Assembly (NCBI RefSeq): GCF_045679555.1
Contig: NC_092094.1
Coordinates: 14,018,612-14,082,611, forward strand
Direction: 5' to 3'
DNA length: 64,000 nucleotides
Source of the DNA: Salvelinus alpinus
Taxonomy: Eukaryota > Chordata > Actinopteri > Salmoniformes > Salmonidae
The position numbers and the translations under genes were made by a program. This document shows, in pieces, positions 22,133 to 33,617 of this stretch (the stretch's first letter is position 1; every line of letters starts with the position of its first letter). The notes below the pieces were generated by a model. The model did not search any database. It had not been told where the DNA came from and saw nothing but the letters and a program-made list of their open reading frames with translations.

Positions 22133-23030
22133 GCAGTAGCTTTTCTTATTGTTACTGTAGATTTTTGTGTTTATTATTATTGTAATATAGATAACCTGGC
22201 TAAGCTAGCCAGCTACAGTGTCAAACATGTAATGTTAGCTAGCTAACATTAGTTAGATCAACCGTTCAGCCCAGCACAGCCTCCTCCCACTCCATTGCTC
22301 TCTCAGTCTCTGTGTGTGTAAATGTCATTGTTTTTATGACAAGGCCTATTAGCATATCTGTCATACAGTGCATCATCTCGGTAGGATTTTTGTACAAAAT
22401 AGCTAGCAACTAGAAAAAAATAAAAATTATGTATATATTTTTTCAGGCTTGAAGCAGCTCAACTGAGGGGAGGAGAAGTGGCCAGCCAAGAAAATAAAAT
22501 ACCCTTTAAAGTGGAAAAGAGAGGTTCGGAAGAGAATGAGGATGGAGGGTAAATTCTACCTTGGCAGGAAAAACATGATTGAGTTGACTATGGCAATTGA
22601 TATCTGCACTGTTGGATTGTTTATTACTACCTTGATGTTGATGTTTATTTCCATGCTGAAATGTGTCGGATTTGCATACTAGTAACATGATTGATAGTGG
22701 AATGTCGATATTGATTATTGTCTGACTGTTGTATCACTAACCTGATCCTCCTTGATATTTCATTCTGAGGAAAAAATGAAACATCACACTTGGTGAAAAT
22801 CTTCTTTAGTTTGCATTCACCATCACATGTACTTGAAATTATATTGTGAAATTAATTTGTATTAATTCTATTGAAATTGCTAAATTATTCCAATGTATTA
22901 CTAAGTCAACCTTGATTGAGACTTTGTTTGATGTGTCTTCCTCCTGTGCTGGAGGACATCTGCAACATGGTGCTGGCACCCTTAAATAATAAATTCATGT
23001 CAAATCAACAAGTTGTTGTTCTTTTTGTTT
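22133..23030. other. Mostly unassigned; possible terminal exon and poly(A) signal
   Basis: After a TTTTTTCAG acceptor, 22448-22551 is open and ends in TAA. AATAAA occurs near 22986 in AATAATAAATTCATG. This could be the last exon and 3' UTR of the frame beginning at 19115, or chance. Confidence 0.25.
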
Positions 23031-23205
23031 GCTGTCACAGTTTAAGGTGTAAAACATTTGCAACTAGTACTGAAGTAGTTTTCTGACTGAAAACTGTTGT
23101 AGTTTCTTAAGAGGCTACTTTTACTTGAGTAAATTACAATCTAAGTAACAGTACTTTTACTTAAGTACAGATTTTCAGTACTTTACCCACCTCTGGAAGT
23201 TAGAG
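23031..23205 (-). mobile_element. DNA-transposon end, CAGAGGTGGGTAAAGTACT type
   Basis: Reading on the minus strand it begins CCAGAGGTGGGTAAAGTACT and continues with CTTAAGTAAAAGTACTGTTA-like repeats. This is a widespread fish non-autonomous DNA element, probably hAT. Only one end is visible. Confidence 0.55.
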
Positions 23206-23433
23206 ATCAATGTACCGGAAATGCGGAAGCCTACTGATTGCCGGCAGGTCACGTCAACGTGTGGAACGTGGCCATGGGCATGTATGTTGTGCATTTTATT
23301 ACGGGTTTCAAATGTTCTATAACAATGGGAATTCCATCCTCACCGTTTGTATGTATACTCTACATCACCAAAAGTATGTGGACAGCTGCTCGTTGAACAA
23401 CTCATTCCAAAATCATGGGAATGAATATGGAGT

Positions 23434-23660
23434 TAAAATCAAATCAAATGTTATTCGTCACATGCTTCGAATACAACAGCTGTAGACCTTACCATGAAAT
23501 GCTTACTTACAAGCCCTTAACCAACAATGCAGTTTTAAGAAAATAGAGTTAACAAAATAGTTACTGAATAAACTAAAGTAAAAGCATATTGAATAAACTA
23601 AAGTAAAAAAGAAAAAACAAGAACAATAACGATCCTATATACAAGGGGTACCGGTACCAA
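23434..23660 (-). mobile_element. LINE 3'-tail insertion
   Basis: The left side reads AAAATCAAATCAAATGTTAT, the reverse complement of a TTTGATTTGATTTT tail. AGCATTTC-type LINE 3' sequence follows, then AAAGTAAAAGCATATTGAAT and a second TGAATAAACTAAAGTAAA. It sits inside the Tc1 element, after AATATGGAGTT. Confidence 0.7.
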
Positions 23661-23699
23661 GTTTGCTGCTATAACAGCCTCCACTCTTCTGGGAAGGCT

Positions 23700-24500
23700 T
23701 TACACTAGATATTGGAACATTGCTGCAGGGACTTGCTTCCATTCAGCCACAAGAGCATTAGTGAGGTTGGGCACTGATGTTGGACGATTAGACCTGGCTC
23801 GCAGTCGGTGTTCCAATTCATCCCAAAGGTGTTCGATTGGGTTGAGGTCAGGGCTTTGTGCAGGCCAGTCAAGTTCTTCCACACCGATCTCGACAAGCCA
23901 TTTCTGTATGGACCTCGCTTTGTGCACGGGGGCATTGTCATGCTGAAACAGGAAAGGGACTTCCCCAAACTGTTGCCACAAAGATGGAAGCACAGAATCA
24001 TCTAGAATGTCATTGTATGCTGTAGTATTAAGATTTCCCTTCACTGGAACTAAGGGGCCTAAACCATGAAAAACAGCCCAAGACCTCCTCCACCAAGCTT
24101 TAGATTTGGCACTGTGCATTGGGACAGGTAGCATTCTTCTGGCATCCGTCAAACCCAGATTCACCCGTTGGACTGCCAGATGGTGAAGCGTGATTCATCA
24201 TAACAGAGAACGCGTTTCCACTGCTCCAGAGTCTAATGGTGGTGAGCTTTACACCACTCCAGTCGTCGCTTGGCATTGCGCATGGGGATCTTAGGCTTGT
24301 GTGCTGGCTGCTCGGCTATGGAAAGCAATTTCATTATGCTCCCGACGAACAGTTATTGTGCTGACATTGCTTCCAGAGGCAGTTTGGAACTCGGTAGTGA
24401 GTATCGCAACCTAGGACAGACGATTTTTATGAGCTACGCACTTCAGCACTCGGCGGTCCCGTTCTGTGAGCTTGTGTGGCCTACCACTTTGCGGCTGAGC
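23700..24500 (-). pseudogene. Tc1 transposase, frameshifted
   Basis: The C-terminal catalytic half is continuous (24164 down to 23700): FLFQHDNAPVHKA with the second Asp, and SPDLNPIEHLWDELE with the Glu, in DD34E spacing. The first Asp appears as YDESRF near 24200 in another frame. Upstream, the helix-turn-helix half is broken into several frames, with DNA similar to the plus-strand fragment at 27966-28220. It cannot make an active enzyme. Confidence 0.8.
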
Positions 24501-24788
24501 CGTTGTTGCTCCTAGACGTTTCCACTTCACAATTACAGCACTTACAGTTGACCGGGGCAGCTCTAGCAGGGCAGACATTTGATGAACTGACTTGTTGGAA
24601 AGGTGGCATCCTATTACGGTACCACGTTTAAAGTCACTGAGCTCTTCAGTAACTCCATTCTACTGCCAGTGTTTGTCTATTGAGATTGCATGTCTGTGTG
24701 CTCAATTTTATACACCTGTCAGCAACCGGTGTGACTGAAATAGCCGAATCCAATAATTTGAAAGGGTGTCCACATACTTTTGTGTACA

Positions 24789-25694
24789 TTTTTTACATCT
24801 CAATAAAGTATGCTGACAGCTAACATACGTCAGGTAGCTGACAGCTAACATACGTCAAAATATGCCGTAATTAAAACGGTCACACAGTGCACAATCTAAT
24901 CAGTGCATATCATGTTGCCTTCCTAGGCGTTACCATCCTGTGTTATTGGGCATGACTGGGCATGATTGAAATCAAAACCCAAACCTCAAATATCTGAGGA
25001 TTTAGGAATCCTCCCTAAATCGCGCAAATCTCCATTTGGAAGATGCTGACTTTATGAGAAAAATGATCCTACCTACACTTTTTTTTGTCAATGTGGGTAC
25101 TACAATATATAGTGTATCATAAACTTTTGTTTAAGGTAAAGAAAAATACTAAACTTCTCATACTATGAAAGGGTATGAAAGAATTTCGCATCTGGAGTTG
25201 TTTTTCTTTGTCAGGAAAATTATCTGATTTCATAGCAAGTGTGAGTTAGTGCCTGTGTATAACTTTCACTTGTTTCACCTCTTCAAGTCTATTCTAGTAT
25301 GGGAACAGCATGTCTATGTTAGTGTTGTTTCTGGCTGAGGATGGAAATGAGGGTTGGATCAAGAGGAAAGCCTGGAGCGAGAAGTTGCCCTACATATTTA
25401 AGTACTTGCAACAGTCCTTCTACATTACCACTATGGGCGATATTGACTATGTCACAAGACAACAGTAAAGGAAGCACACTATCCAGACAGGAAGTACATA
25501 GCTACCCTATGTTGAGTAGTTATGTTTCTGTCTAGTTCCAGATGATTAATTAATGTACAGTATTTGGTTTCTGCTCTTTTTTGGAAAGTATAAATGGAAA
25601 GTATAAATGTGTGGGAACTGACTCAAATGTAACACAGAGCTGAATTTGGCTGGGTTGGAATCCAAGCTATAAGGGGTCGCACAGCCTAATATGT
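24789..25694. other. Unassigned; short direct repeat
   Basis: GCTGACAGCTAACATACGTC occurs twice in tandem-like spacing (24811 and 24838). The segment at 25045-25100 resembles 13146-13210. No gene is seen. Confidence 0.4.
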
Positions 25695-25695
25695 A

Positions 25696-27030
25696 CAGTG
25701 CCTTCAGAAAGTATTCACACCCTTTGACTTTTTACACATTTTGTTGTGTTACAGCTTGAATTTTAAATGAATTCAATTGTGATTTTTTTGTCACTGACCT
25801 ACACATAATACCCCATATGTCAAAGTGGAATTATGTTTTTTGAAATTTCTACTAATTAACACAAAAGATAAGCTGAAATGTCTTGAGTCAATAAGTATTC
25901 AACCCAACCCCGTTGTTATGGCAAGCCTAAATAAGTTAAGGAGAACATTTTGTAATAAATAAATAACATTTTGTAATAAAAAAATAAAAAATGGGCTTAA
26001 CAAGTCACATAATAAATTGCATGGACTCTGTGTGTGATAATAGTGTAACAAGATTTGTGAATGACTACCTCATCTCTGTACCTCACATTATCTGTAACAT
26101 ACCTCAGTCGAGCAGTACATTTGAAACAGAGATTCAACCAAGACCAGGGAGGTTTTCAAAAGCCTTGCGACGAAGGGCACCTTTTGGTAGATGGGTAAAA
26201 ATAAGAAAGCAGACAATGAATATCCCTTTCAGCATGGTGAAATTATTCATTACACTTTGGATGGTGTATCAATACACCCAGTCACTGGAAGGAAACCGCT
26301 CAGGGATTTCACCATGAGGCCAATGGTGACTTTAAAACAGTTACAGAGTTTTATGGCTGTGATAGGAGAAAACTGAGGATGGATCAACAACATTGTAATT
26401 ACTCCCCAAAACTAACTTCATTGACAGAGTGAAAATAAGGAACCCTTTACAGAATTAAAATATTCAAACTGTTTGCAAAAAGGCACTAAAGTAATACTGT
26501 AAAATAAAATATGTGGCAAAGCAATTAACTTTTTGTCCTGAATATAAAGTGTTATGTTTAAGGGGCAAATCCAATACAACACATTACTGAGTACCACGCT
26601 TTTTTTCCCTGAAAAACTCCCCAGTCCTTAACGATTACAAGCATACACATAACATGATGCAGCCACCACTAGTGTATGCTTGTAATCGTTAAGGACTGGG
26701 GAGTTTTTCAGGGAAAAAAAATTATGGAATGGAGCTAAGCACAAGCAAAATCCTAGAGGAAAACCTGGTTCAGTCTGCTTTCCAGCAGACACTGGGAGAT
26801 GAATTCACATTTCAGCAAGACAATTACTTAAAACACAAAGGCAAATCTAAACTGGAGTTGCTTACCTAGAAGACAGTGAATGTTTCTGAGTGGCCGAGTT
26901 ACAGTTTTGACTTAAATCTACTTTAAAATCTATGGCAAAACCTGAAAATGATTGTCTAGCAATAATCAACAATCAATTGGACAAAGCTTGAATCATTTTT
27001 TAAATAATAATGGGCAAATGTTGCACAATA
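25696..27030 (+). mobile_element. Decayed Tc1-like transposon
   Basis: The left terminus is TA/CAGTGCCTTCAGAAAGTATT. The remains of transposase are spread over frames: near 26780-26960 the DNA still resembles the catalytic domain (TTTCAGCAAGACAATTACTT, then CTTAAATCTACTTTAAAATC where SPDLNPLEN would be). The right terminus is missing; a different Tc1 end starts at about 27031. A perfect inverted repeat lies at 26600-26720. Confidence 0.75.
26600..26720. repeat. Perfect 49-bp inverted repeat with 23-bp loop
   Basis: Arm 26600-26648 is the exact reverse complement of arm 26672-26720 (starting GTGTATGCTTGTAATCGTTA). Loop 26649-26671 reads ATAACATGATGCAGCCACCA and is itself in the minus orientation relative to its host Tc1. 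Confidence 0.97.
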
Positions 27031-27072
27031 TTTGAAATTGTTGTGTGATGCGTATATATTTCTGTTCAGTAT
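27031..27072. mobile_element. Tc1-like terminal fragment
   Basis: GAAATTGTTGTGTGATGCGT followed by TTTCTGTTCAGTATA matches the right end of the element at 19330-22132. Only this end is visible. Confidence 0.6.
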
Positions 27073-27965
27073 ACATTTCCATCTTTGCTCAAATGCCTGA
27101 CAATAACCCAGAAATGCAATGCTACTACATCTATTCTACATGGTGGCCAAAGTGGTTCCTAATTCAGCTTATTAAATTATTTTTTTGATATTGATCCGCC
27201 AAGCCAAAACTTTGTCAGTGATATTATACAAATTGTGACGGTGAGTAAACATTTTTAATTTTAATTTCACCTAATTGTAACATAATGTCCTAAAGAGAAC
27301 ATGTTAAACCTAAGTTTTCAACTTAAGTTTTCACTCCTCAAGAGGTAACAAAAAAGTCAATATATAGGAAGTGCCTCTCTTAAATACGTGCCTGAGATCG
27401 GGCACTACGCTGTTTTTATATTCTTGTATTGTAGGTTTTATCGATTTAAACAAAAACTATACATCTTACAATGCTTCCACGATATGTCAAAGTGTAGGTC
27501 TAGGTCTTGTGCTTCCAATGAGTCGGCCCTCCAACTGGTACTTACTAGTTAAATCAGCCATGAATCCCCTTGTGACCGGGGTAATGGAAAGCTGTTGTGT
27601 GCAACAGGGAGGGGCAATTGAATACAAGATTCACCAAAAAACGTGAATTGTTAAAACATTTCTCGCCTGTTTATCTATGGGTAGCAGGGTTGACGTGTTA
27701 TGCTCAGTTGTTCACCACAAAACACCCAAAAAAGAACCAGCTCACCTGCTTCAAAACTATGATTTTACTTTTAGATGTTCAACATAACATGTTCAAACAT
27801 ATTTAAAAAGGAATAGTTTCACCATATTAAAATGAGAGTTCAGTTCACGTAACAGGGTCAACCTTTATAATGAGGGACAGATTAATCAATAATAATCTTC
27901 AGAAATAACCTTGTCAAAGCAACAAAATAACTAGTGCTTTACAATGATGACGAAAACTATTTCAC
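27073..27965. other. Unassigned sequence
   Basis: No gene recognised. Open frames at 27371-27806 lack conserved motifs. Confidence 0.35.
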
Positions 27966-28220
27966 CCACACCCGTTGCTGACAGGTGTATAAAATTGAGC
28001 ACACAGCCATGCAATCTCCAAAGACAAACATTGGCCTTACTGAAGAGCTCAGTGACTTTCAACGTAGCACAGTCATAGGATGCCTCCTTTTCAATAAGTC
28101 AGTTTGTCAAATTTCTGCCCTGCTAGAGCTGCTTGGTCAACTGTAAGCGCTGTTATTGTGAAGTGGAAACGTCTAGGAGCAACAATGGCTCAGCCGCAAA
28201 GTGGTAGGCCAAACAAGCTC
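27966..28220 (+). mobile_element. Fragment of Tc1-like transposon
   Basis: It corresponds to the 5' part (untranslated region and helix-turn-helix) of the family at 23361-24788 in the opposite orientation. It runs from TTGCTGACAGGTGTATAAAA to CCGCAAAGTGGTAGGCCAAA. A different Tc1 family follows directly. Confidence 0.75.
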
Positions 28221-28522
28221 ACCCATCTACACAGAATGACAAAGTGAAAACAAATTGTTTTCACATTTTTTTTAAATTAAGTACAGAAATATTTTGTTTA
28301 TATAAGTATTCACACCTTTGCTATGACACTCCAAACTGAGCTCAGGTGCATCCAATTTACTTTGATCATGCTTAAGACGTCGCTGCCGCTTGATTGGAGT
28401 CCACCTGTGGCCAATTCAACTGTTTGGACATGATTTAGAAAGAAACACACCTGTCTATATAAGGTCCCACAGGTGACAATGCATGTCAGAGCAGAAACGA
28501 TACCACGAAGTCCAAGGAACTG
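28221..28522 (+). mobile_element. 5' region of a second Tc1-like family
   Basis: CAAATTGTTTTCACATTTTT-type arm, then CCTGTCTATATAAGGTCCCA (a TATA-type promoter of Tc1 elements) and CATGTCAGAGCAGAAACGAT. The transposase gene that should follow is absent; another Tc1 starts at 28525. Confidence 0.65.
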
Positions 28523-28524
28523 TA

Positions 28525-29337
28525 CTGAACAAAAATATAAACACAACATGCAACAATTTCAAATATTTTACTGAGTTACAGTTCATAGAAGAAAATCAGT
28601 CAATTGAAATGAATTCATTAGGCCATAATCTAAGGATTTCACATGACTGGGCAGGGGTGTAGCCATGGAAGGGCCTGGGAAGGGCATAGGCCCACCCACT
28701 GGGGAGCCATGCACACCCAATGGGAAGCCAGGCCCAGCCAATCGGAATGTGTTTTTCCTCACAAAAGGGCTTTATTACAAACAGAAATACTCTTCAGCAT
28801 CCCCCCCTCCTCCTCCCCCTCATCAGATGATCCTGCAGCTGAAGAAGCTGGATGTGGAGGTCCTGGGCTGGCGTGGTTACGCGTGGTCTGCGGTTGTGAG
28901 GCCGGTTAGATGTACTGCCAAATTCTTTAAAACGACATGAACATTTCATTCTCTGGCAACTGCTCTGGTGGACATTCCTGCAGTCAGCATGCGAATTGCA
29001 AGCTCCCTCAAAACTTGAGACATCTGTGGTATTGTGTTGTGTGACAAAACTTCACATTTTGAGTGGCCTTTTATTGTCCACAGCACAAGGTGCACCTGTG
29101 TAATGATCATGCTGTTTAATCAACTTCTTGATATGCCACACCTGTCAGGTGGAAGGATTATCTTGGCAAAGCATACATTTTCACTAACAGGAATGTAATC
29201 ACATTTGTGCACAAAATTTGAGAGAATTAAGCTTTTTGTGCATATATAACATTTCTGTTTTTTTTTTATTTCAGCTCATGAAACATGGGACCAAAACGTT
29301 ACGTTACGTTATATGTTGCATTCATATTTTTGTTCAG
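28525..29337 (-). mobile_element. Tc1-like element, internally deleted
   Basis: TA-flanked, with left end CTGAACAAAAATATAAACAC and right end TATTTTTGTTCAG. At 813 bp it is too short for an intact transposase. The segment 28970-29060 matches 13920-14000 of the related element. An inserted or rearranged GC-richer stretch at about 28650-28880 has no counterpart there. Confidence 0.8.
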
Positions 29338-29934
29338 TATATGTTTTAAATGCATTTTTTCCAATTGGGAGATCAAGCCTGAGTGTGAGAATAGAGTGAG
29401 GAGTCAGCAGCATGTGGAATTCGCCAATGCAATAACTATCCAAGCCCTTGTATCAAAGATCAAAATATATATTTTTTTACACATTCATAAATTATTTACA
29501 AATATAAATGAAAGAGGAACTAAATCGACTTCTCCGGTTGAAAACGATATATGTGGTATCGGTAGTAGTCATAAACATAAATTCTAGTCCAAAAATTGAT
29601 AACAAATTGTAAGTAGAATACATTTGGTCATAACGTCAGTATCTTCCAAAACTGAGATTTGTGAGATTTAAGGAATCCATGATGTCTCTGATGTCCTTGG
29701 ATATTTGAGGGTTTGGTTTGAATTTCAATCATGCTCACTTGCTCACCAACACTGGACAGCTGGCAGCACCCATCTAAAGGATCATAGCAAAACATGCGAG
29801 GAGAACTGTCATGCAATAAGAATGAACAGGGAAACAGATGTGTGCTATACTATCGTAGCAACCTAATTAACCTACTGAGTCATTAGCACTTGACGCTTTG
29901 GACATGTTTGAGTGACATGAGAAAATGACACATT
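29338..29934. other. Unassigned sequence
   Basis: No gene or repeat recognised. Confidence 0.35.
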
Positions 29935-30700
29935 CAGTTACGGCCAAATATATTGGCACCCATGCACTTTTCTTAAATAATTCCCTATTTCCTCTAAAAT
30001 AAAATAAAAATCTATGAAATTAAAAAAAATACACGTTTGTTAAAGACAGACGGCATGGACAGAATTATTGTCACTTTGGAGCTAGTACTGGCCAGGATAA
30101 CTGCAGACAAATGCTTATTGTAGCCATCAGTTTGCAGCACCTTTCTACTAAAGGTTTGCTGCACTGCTAATTCTTCAATGTTTGAGGGCTGCCCTCCACC
30201 AACTGTTTCCAGCTCTCGCCATAGGTTATGGATGTGATTCAGGTCTGGACTCTGCGCTGGCCACTCCAGAACAGTCCAGTGTTTCTTCTTGAACCATTCC
30301 TGGGTGCTTTTGATGTGTGTTTGGGGTTGTTGTCCTGCTGGAACACCCACAACCTTTAATGGAGACCCAGTTTTTTGACACTGGGTTGAACATTGGACTC
30401 AAAACACCCGATAATCTGCTGATTTCACGATGCTATGCACACGTTAAAGGCCCCCAGTACCAGAGGCAGCAAAGCCTTCATTCTCTTCTGTTTGCCTCTT
30501 TGATTTCAGAGAGGTTGTTTTTTTCATTGAATTCCTAATTTGGTCATTGGTAAACATAGGAAGACCCCACTGCTGAAGCAGACAGAAGAAAGCCTGAAAA
30601 ACGTTTTCAGAATCCCACCCAAACAAGCCTAAATCCTGGGGAAAATGTTCTGTGTACCAATTAAACAAAATTAGAGATCTTTTTTATGATACAGATCTGA
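29935..30700 (-). mobile_element. Decayed Tc1-like element, 3' half
   Basis: The terminus CAGTTACGGCCAAATATATT lies on the left. The minus strand encodes a transposase end: [20 protein letters not shown], then [13 protein letters not shown], in which the catalytic Glu has become His (IHN instead of IEN). The right half and the other terminus are gone. Confidence 0.75.
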
Positions 30701-33000
30701 CGACAATGAAAATAACATTTGGTCGTCAGTAGACACAGGGATGATTTGCAATCCATCGTCAGTTCCTAAAACTAAGAACTAGACGGACTGTTTGCTTCAT
30801 CTATAGTATTTGGCACATGGCTGTTGTCCTTCAGCCCTCCTCCTTCACTAGGACTGAATGGAGCTCACAGATCAATGACAAAATCTTTGATTAAAACTTT
30901 GATTAAAACTTGTGCCCGAGAAACACAAACTGTTTCCCCCAGAAGTCCAGCTGAAAGGCACAGTAGGAGCCATAGGTTGCATTTACACAGGCAGCCCAAC
31001 CAATGAGTGAGAACCCCCAGTTCAGCAACTTACTTGCATTTACAGTTCCGCCCCAGCAGATGTTGACTACAGTGACAGAAAACGTTATCTTAGGATACAG
31101 TAGATTTGCGTTCTGTTAGAAAACATTAATCACAAGGGAACAGTACTGCTGAAGAGAGCAACAGTTGAGGGTAAAATGCCCTTATGCCACCTGGTTTTCC
31201 TTAGAAGCTGGGAAACACATTCTTGGCAAAGGGACACTACTTCAGACACCCTATACAATAAAGGAAGAGTGGGAGTTTTCAAGAGATTTCAAATGAAACT
31301 CCTATCTTGTTGTTAACTGAACTAATATAAGAATCTGTGCATTAGCTCATTTCCAAACAGGATGCAAGGATAATGTATAGGCAGTGTTTTGTATCCACTT
31401 TTGTAAACTCCCTTAACGATGGACTGTTCAGTCCTGAAATAAGTCTACTGTTGTGTCACTAGAAATTCGCAAAAACTGCCCCTTTCTAATAAATACATTG
31501 GTTTGCCATTTTCTGAAATTCTGACAGAAATAATTAAGCAAAGAAGAAACAACTATCTACAGTAAAATCTGGTCTTGTTCTCTGTTTATTGTTCAGTTCG
31601 GATCTCAATTAATGTTTTTATGAGGACCATTTTCACGCGTCATATTACACATTTCCTCATAAGGAGGTGTGACACAGAATAACTACAGTATGTTGTAAAA
31701 GTTGTGCCTGTAATGGGAGAAACATTGTGTTAATTTGGATAATGCAATGGGGATAATGGAAATGATTTGTCTTCCATAGGCCTATATACTATTTAACTGG
31801 CTGTTACTGTAGGTTTCTCAATAATACATCAAATAAATGCCACCAATGATCAACAAATATGTTTTAAACTTATTCACTTGTTGGATTTGATCATTTTCAA
31901 TATAGCTATAAATCGTTTTATTTCAATAAGTTGTACTCTTATTTAACCATGGATAACTTTTGAGCATAAACCATTACAACAGTTATTAAAGAAACCTCAC
32001 TCCACTGTACATCACCACTCACCCCAACCGCAAACTAGCATTCAGGACCTCTAAAGATATTCCAATTTTCTTGTATTTAACTTTTCATTAACTTAAATCA
32101 AAGCAAAACAATCAAACCAAATGTGAACCCCAATCTAAGGAAGTGCATGATACAGTCTAGAACTAAGATATTAAAATACCATACTTCCAAGAGAAAACTC
32201 TGCGAGCTGAGGTCACATTTGTCTAGACATGCTCATACACCCAAATGATCAAAACACAAGCACAGCAGTATAATATGATTATGATATGACAATGATATGG
32301 TCTGAGTAAAGACTGAGCCAATTTCAATTAGACACCTGAATGAACTTTATGACCACTTTGATGTACTGAGACAAAGGCTGTAGAGCTGCAGCACCATTGC
32401 TAACTTTATGACACCTTGGCCCTGTGTAGGGTGCAAGAATGTTAAGATTATTACAATACATTTGCATTTTCCTTTAACAAATAATTTGTTTGCCTCAATT
32501 ACAAGAACGAACAAAGAAAATAGCAACATAAATACACAATGATTGGGAGACTAAATGAAAGAAGTCAACATGTGTTCTGAGACACTCAAAATGTAGTATT
32601 GAGACCTGTACTACACTGGTGACACCAACTCTTCTTACTAGGAAGTAGGAGTACAGAAATGGTAAGCGTGTGGAGACATGTTCTCGCACACATAGCCCCA
32701 GATTCAAAAAAGGAGAACATTTCCCCAATGACCTGAGAAACAAATCCCCACCACAAACCATGAATGCAGCAGGACAGAGAGAACAGTAAGAGCTTCACAA
32801 TGGCTTTACAATTGGCATGAACAGCTCTTAAACATCTCACAATAGAGAAATGCAGAGACTGACTTGAAAGTACCACTCTCATACACAAACTGCCATGAAT
32901 TAGTTAGTAAAACAGATTGGATGAAGTCATATTTTATTACAATAGTTTTTATCGGTTTAATGAAGACTAAAGACATAACTTATTAATCAACTTTTAGTTT
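30701..33000. other. 2.3 kb without recognised features
   Basis: I see no transposon termini, tandem arrays or convincing exons. It may be unique host sequence. The short open frames near 32347-32888 have no known motif. Confidence 0.4.
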
Positions 33001-33039
33001 TTTGGTGTCCAACTTTTTTATTTCGTTTTGTATTTTAGT

Positions 33040-33617
33040 TTTTTTAGGGGGCGATTACAGGTTGAAATAAAACAATCAAAGAAATGCATACAAAGATAAC
33101 CCTAACCCACGTTGACATTCCAGGGCACTCCGATGTCATATGAAGGAATGTGCCTACCTGATTTAGGCGACACAGTGAACAGTTGGGAGTTGGGGCCAAT
33201 TTCATTGTAAAATGTTTAGTTGGTGTTAAATACAGTCTGTGAACAAATATAAAATGTTTAGTTGGTGTTAAATACAGTCTGTGAACAAATATAAAATGTT
33301 TAGTTGGTGTTAAATACAGTCTGTGAACAAATGTAAAATGTTTAGTTGGTGTTAAATACAGTCTGTGAACAAATATAAAATGTTTAGTTGTTGTTAAATA
33401 CAGTCTGTGAACAAATATAAAATGTTTAGTTGGTGTTAAATACAGTCTGTGAACAAATGTAAAATGTTTAGTTGGTGTTAAATACAGTCTGTGAACAAAT
33501 GTAAAATGTTTAGTTGGTGTTAAATACAGTCTGTGAACAAATGTAAAATGTTTAGTTGGTGTTAAATACAGTCTGTGAACAAATATAAAATGTATAAATT
33601 GATGGTTTGGATTACTG
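33040..33617 (-). pseudogene. L1 C-terminal domain with internal minisatellite
   Basis: Minus-strand reading gives SNPNHQFIHF, then a YLTPTK-type motif repeated nine times, then MKLAPTPNCSLCRLNQVGTF and LHMTSECPG. CxxC...H...C is the zinc-binding domain at the end of L1-type ORF2 proteins. The YxTPxK motif normally occurs once just before it. The long open frame survives because the repeat unit is a multiple of three. Confidence 0.75.
33208..33594 (+). repeat. Minisatellite, 42-bp unit, ~9 copies, inside an L1
   Basis: The unit begins ATAAAATGTTTAGTTGGTGT. On the minus strand each unit reads FVHRLYLTPTKHFI or a close variant. Copies differ by one or two bases (ATA/GTA, GGT/TGT). Confidence 0.95.

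Larger units (their letters stand above)
23361..24788 (-). mobile_element. Tc1-like transposon, CATCACCAAAAGTATGTGG ends
   Basis: The termini are TA/CATCACCAAAAGTATGTGG on the left and CCACATACTTTTGTGTA on the right. Transposase is on the minus strand. A LINE tail is inserted near the left end (23434-23660). Apart from that insertion, the length fits a near-complete Tc1 element. A plus-strand fragment of the same family lies at 27966-28220. Confidence 0.85.

Noticed and set aside
26191..26376. Two overlapping short frames as genes
   Set aside because: They fall within a decayed Tc1-like transposon and show no family motifs.
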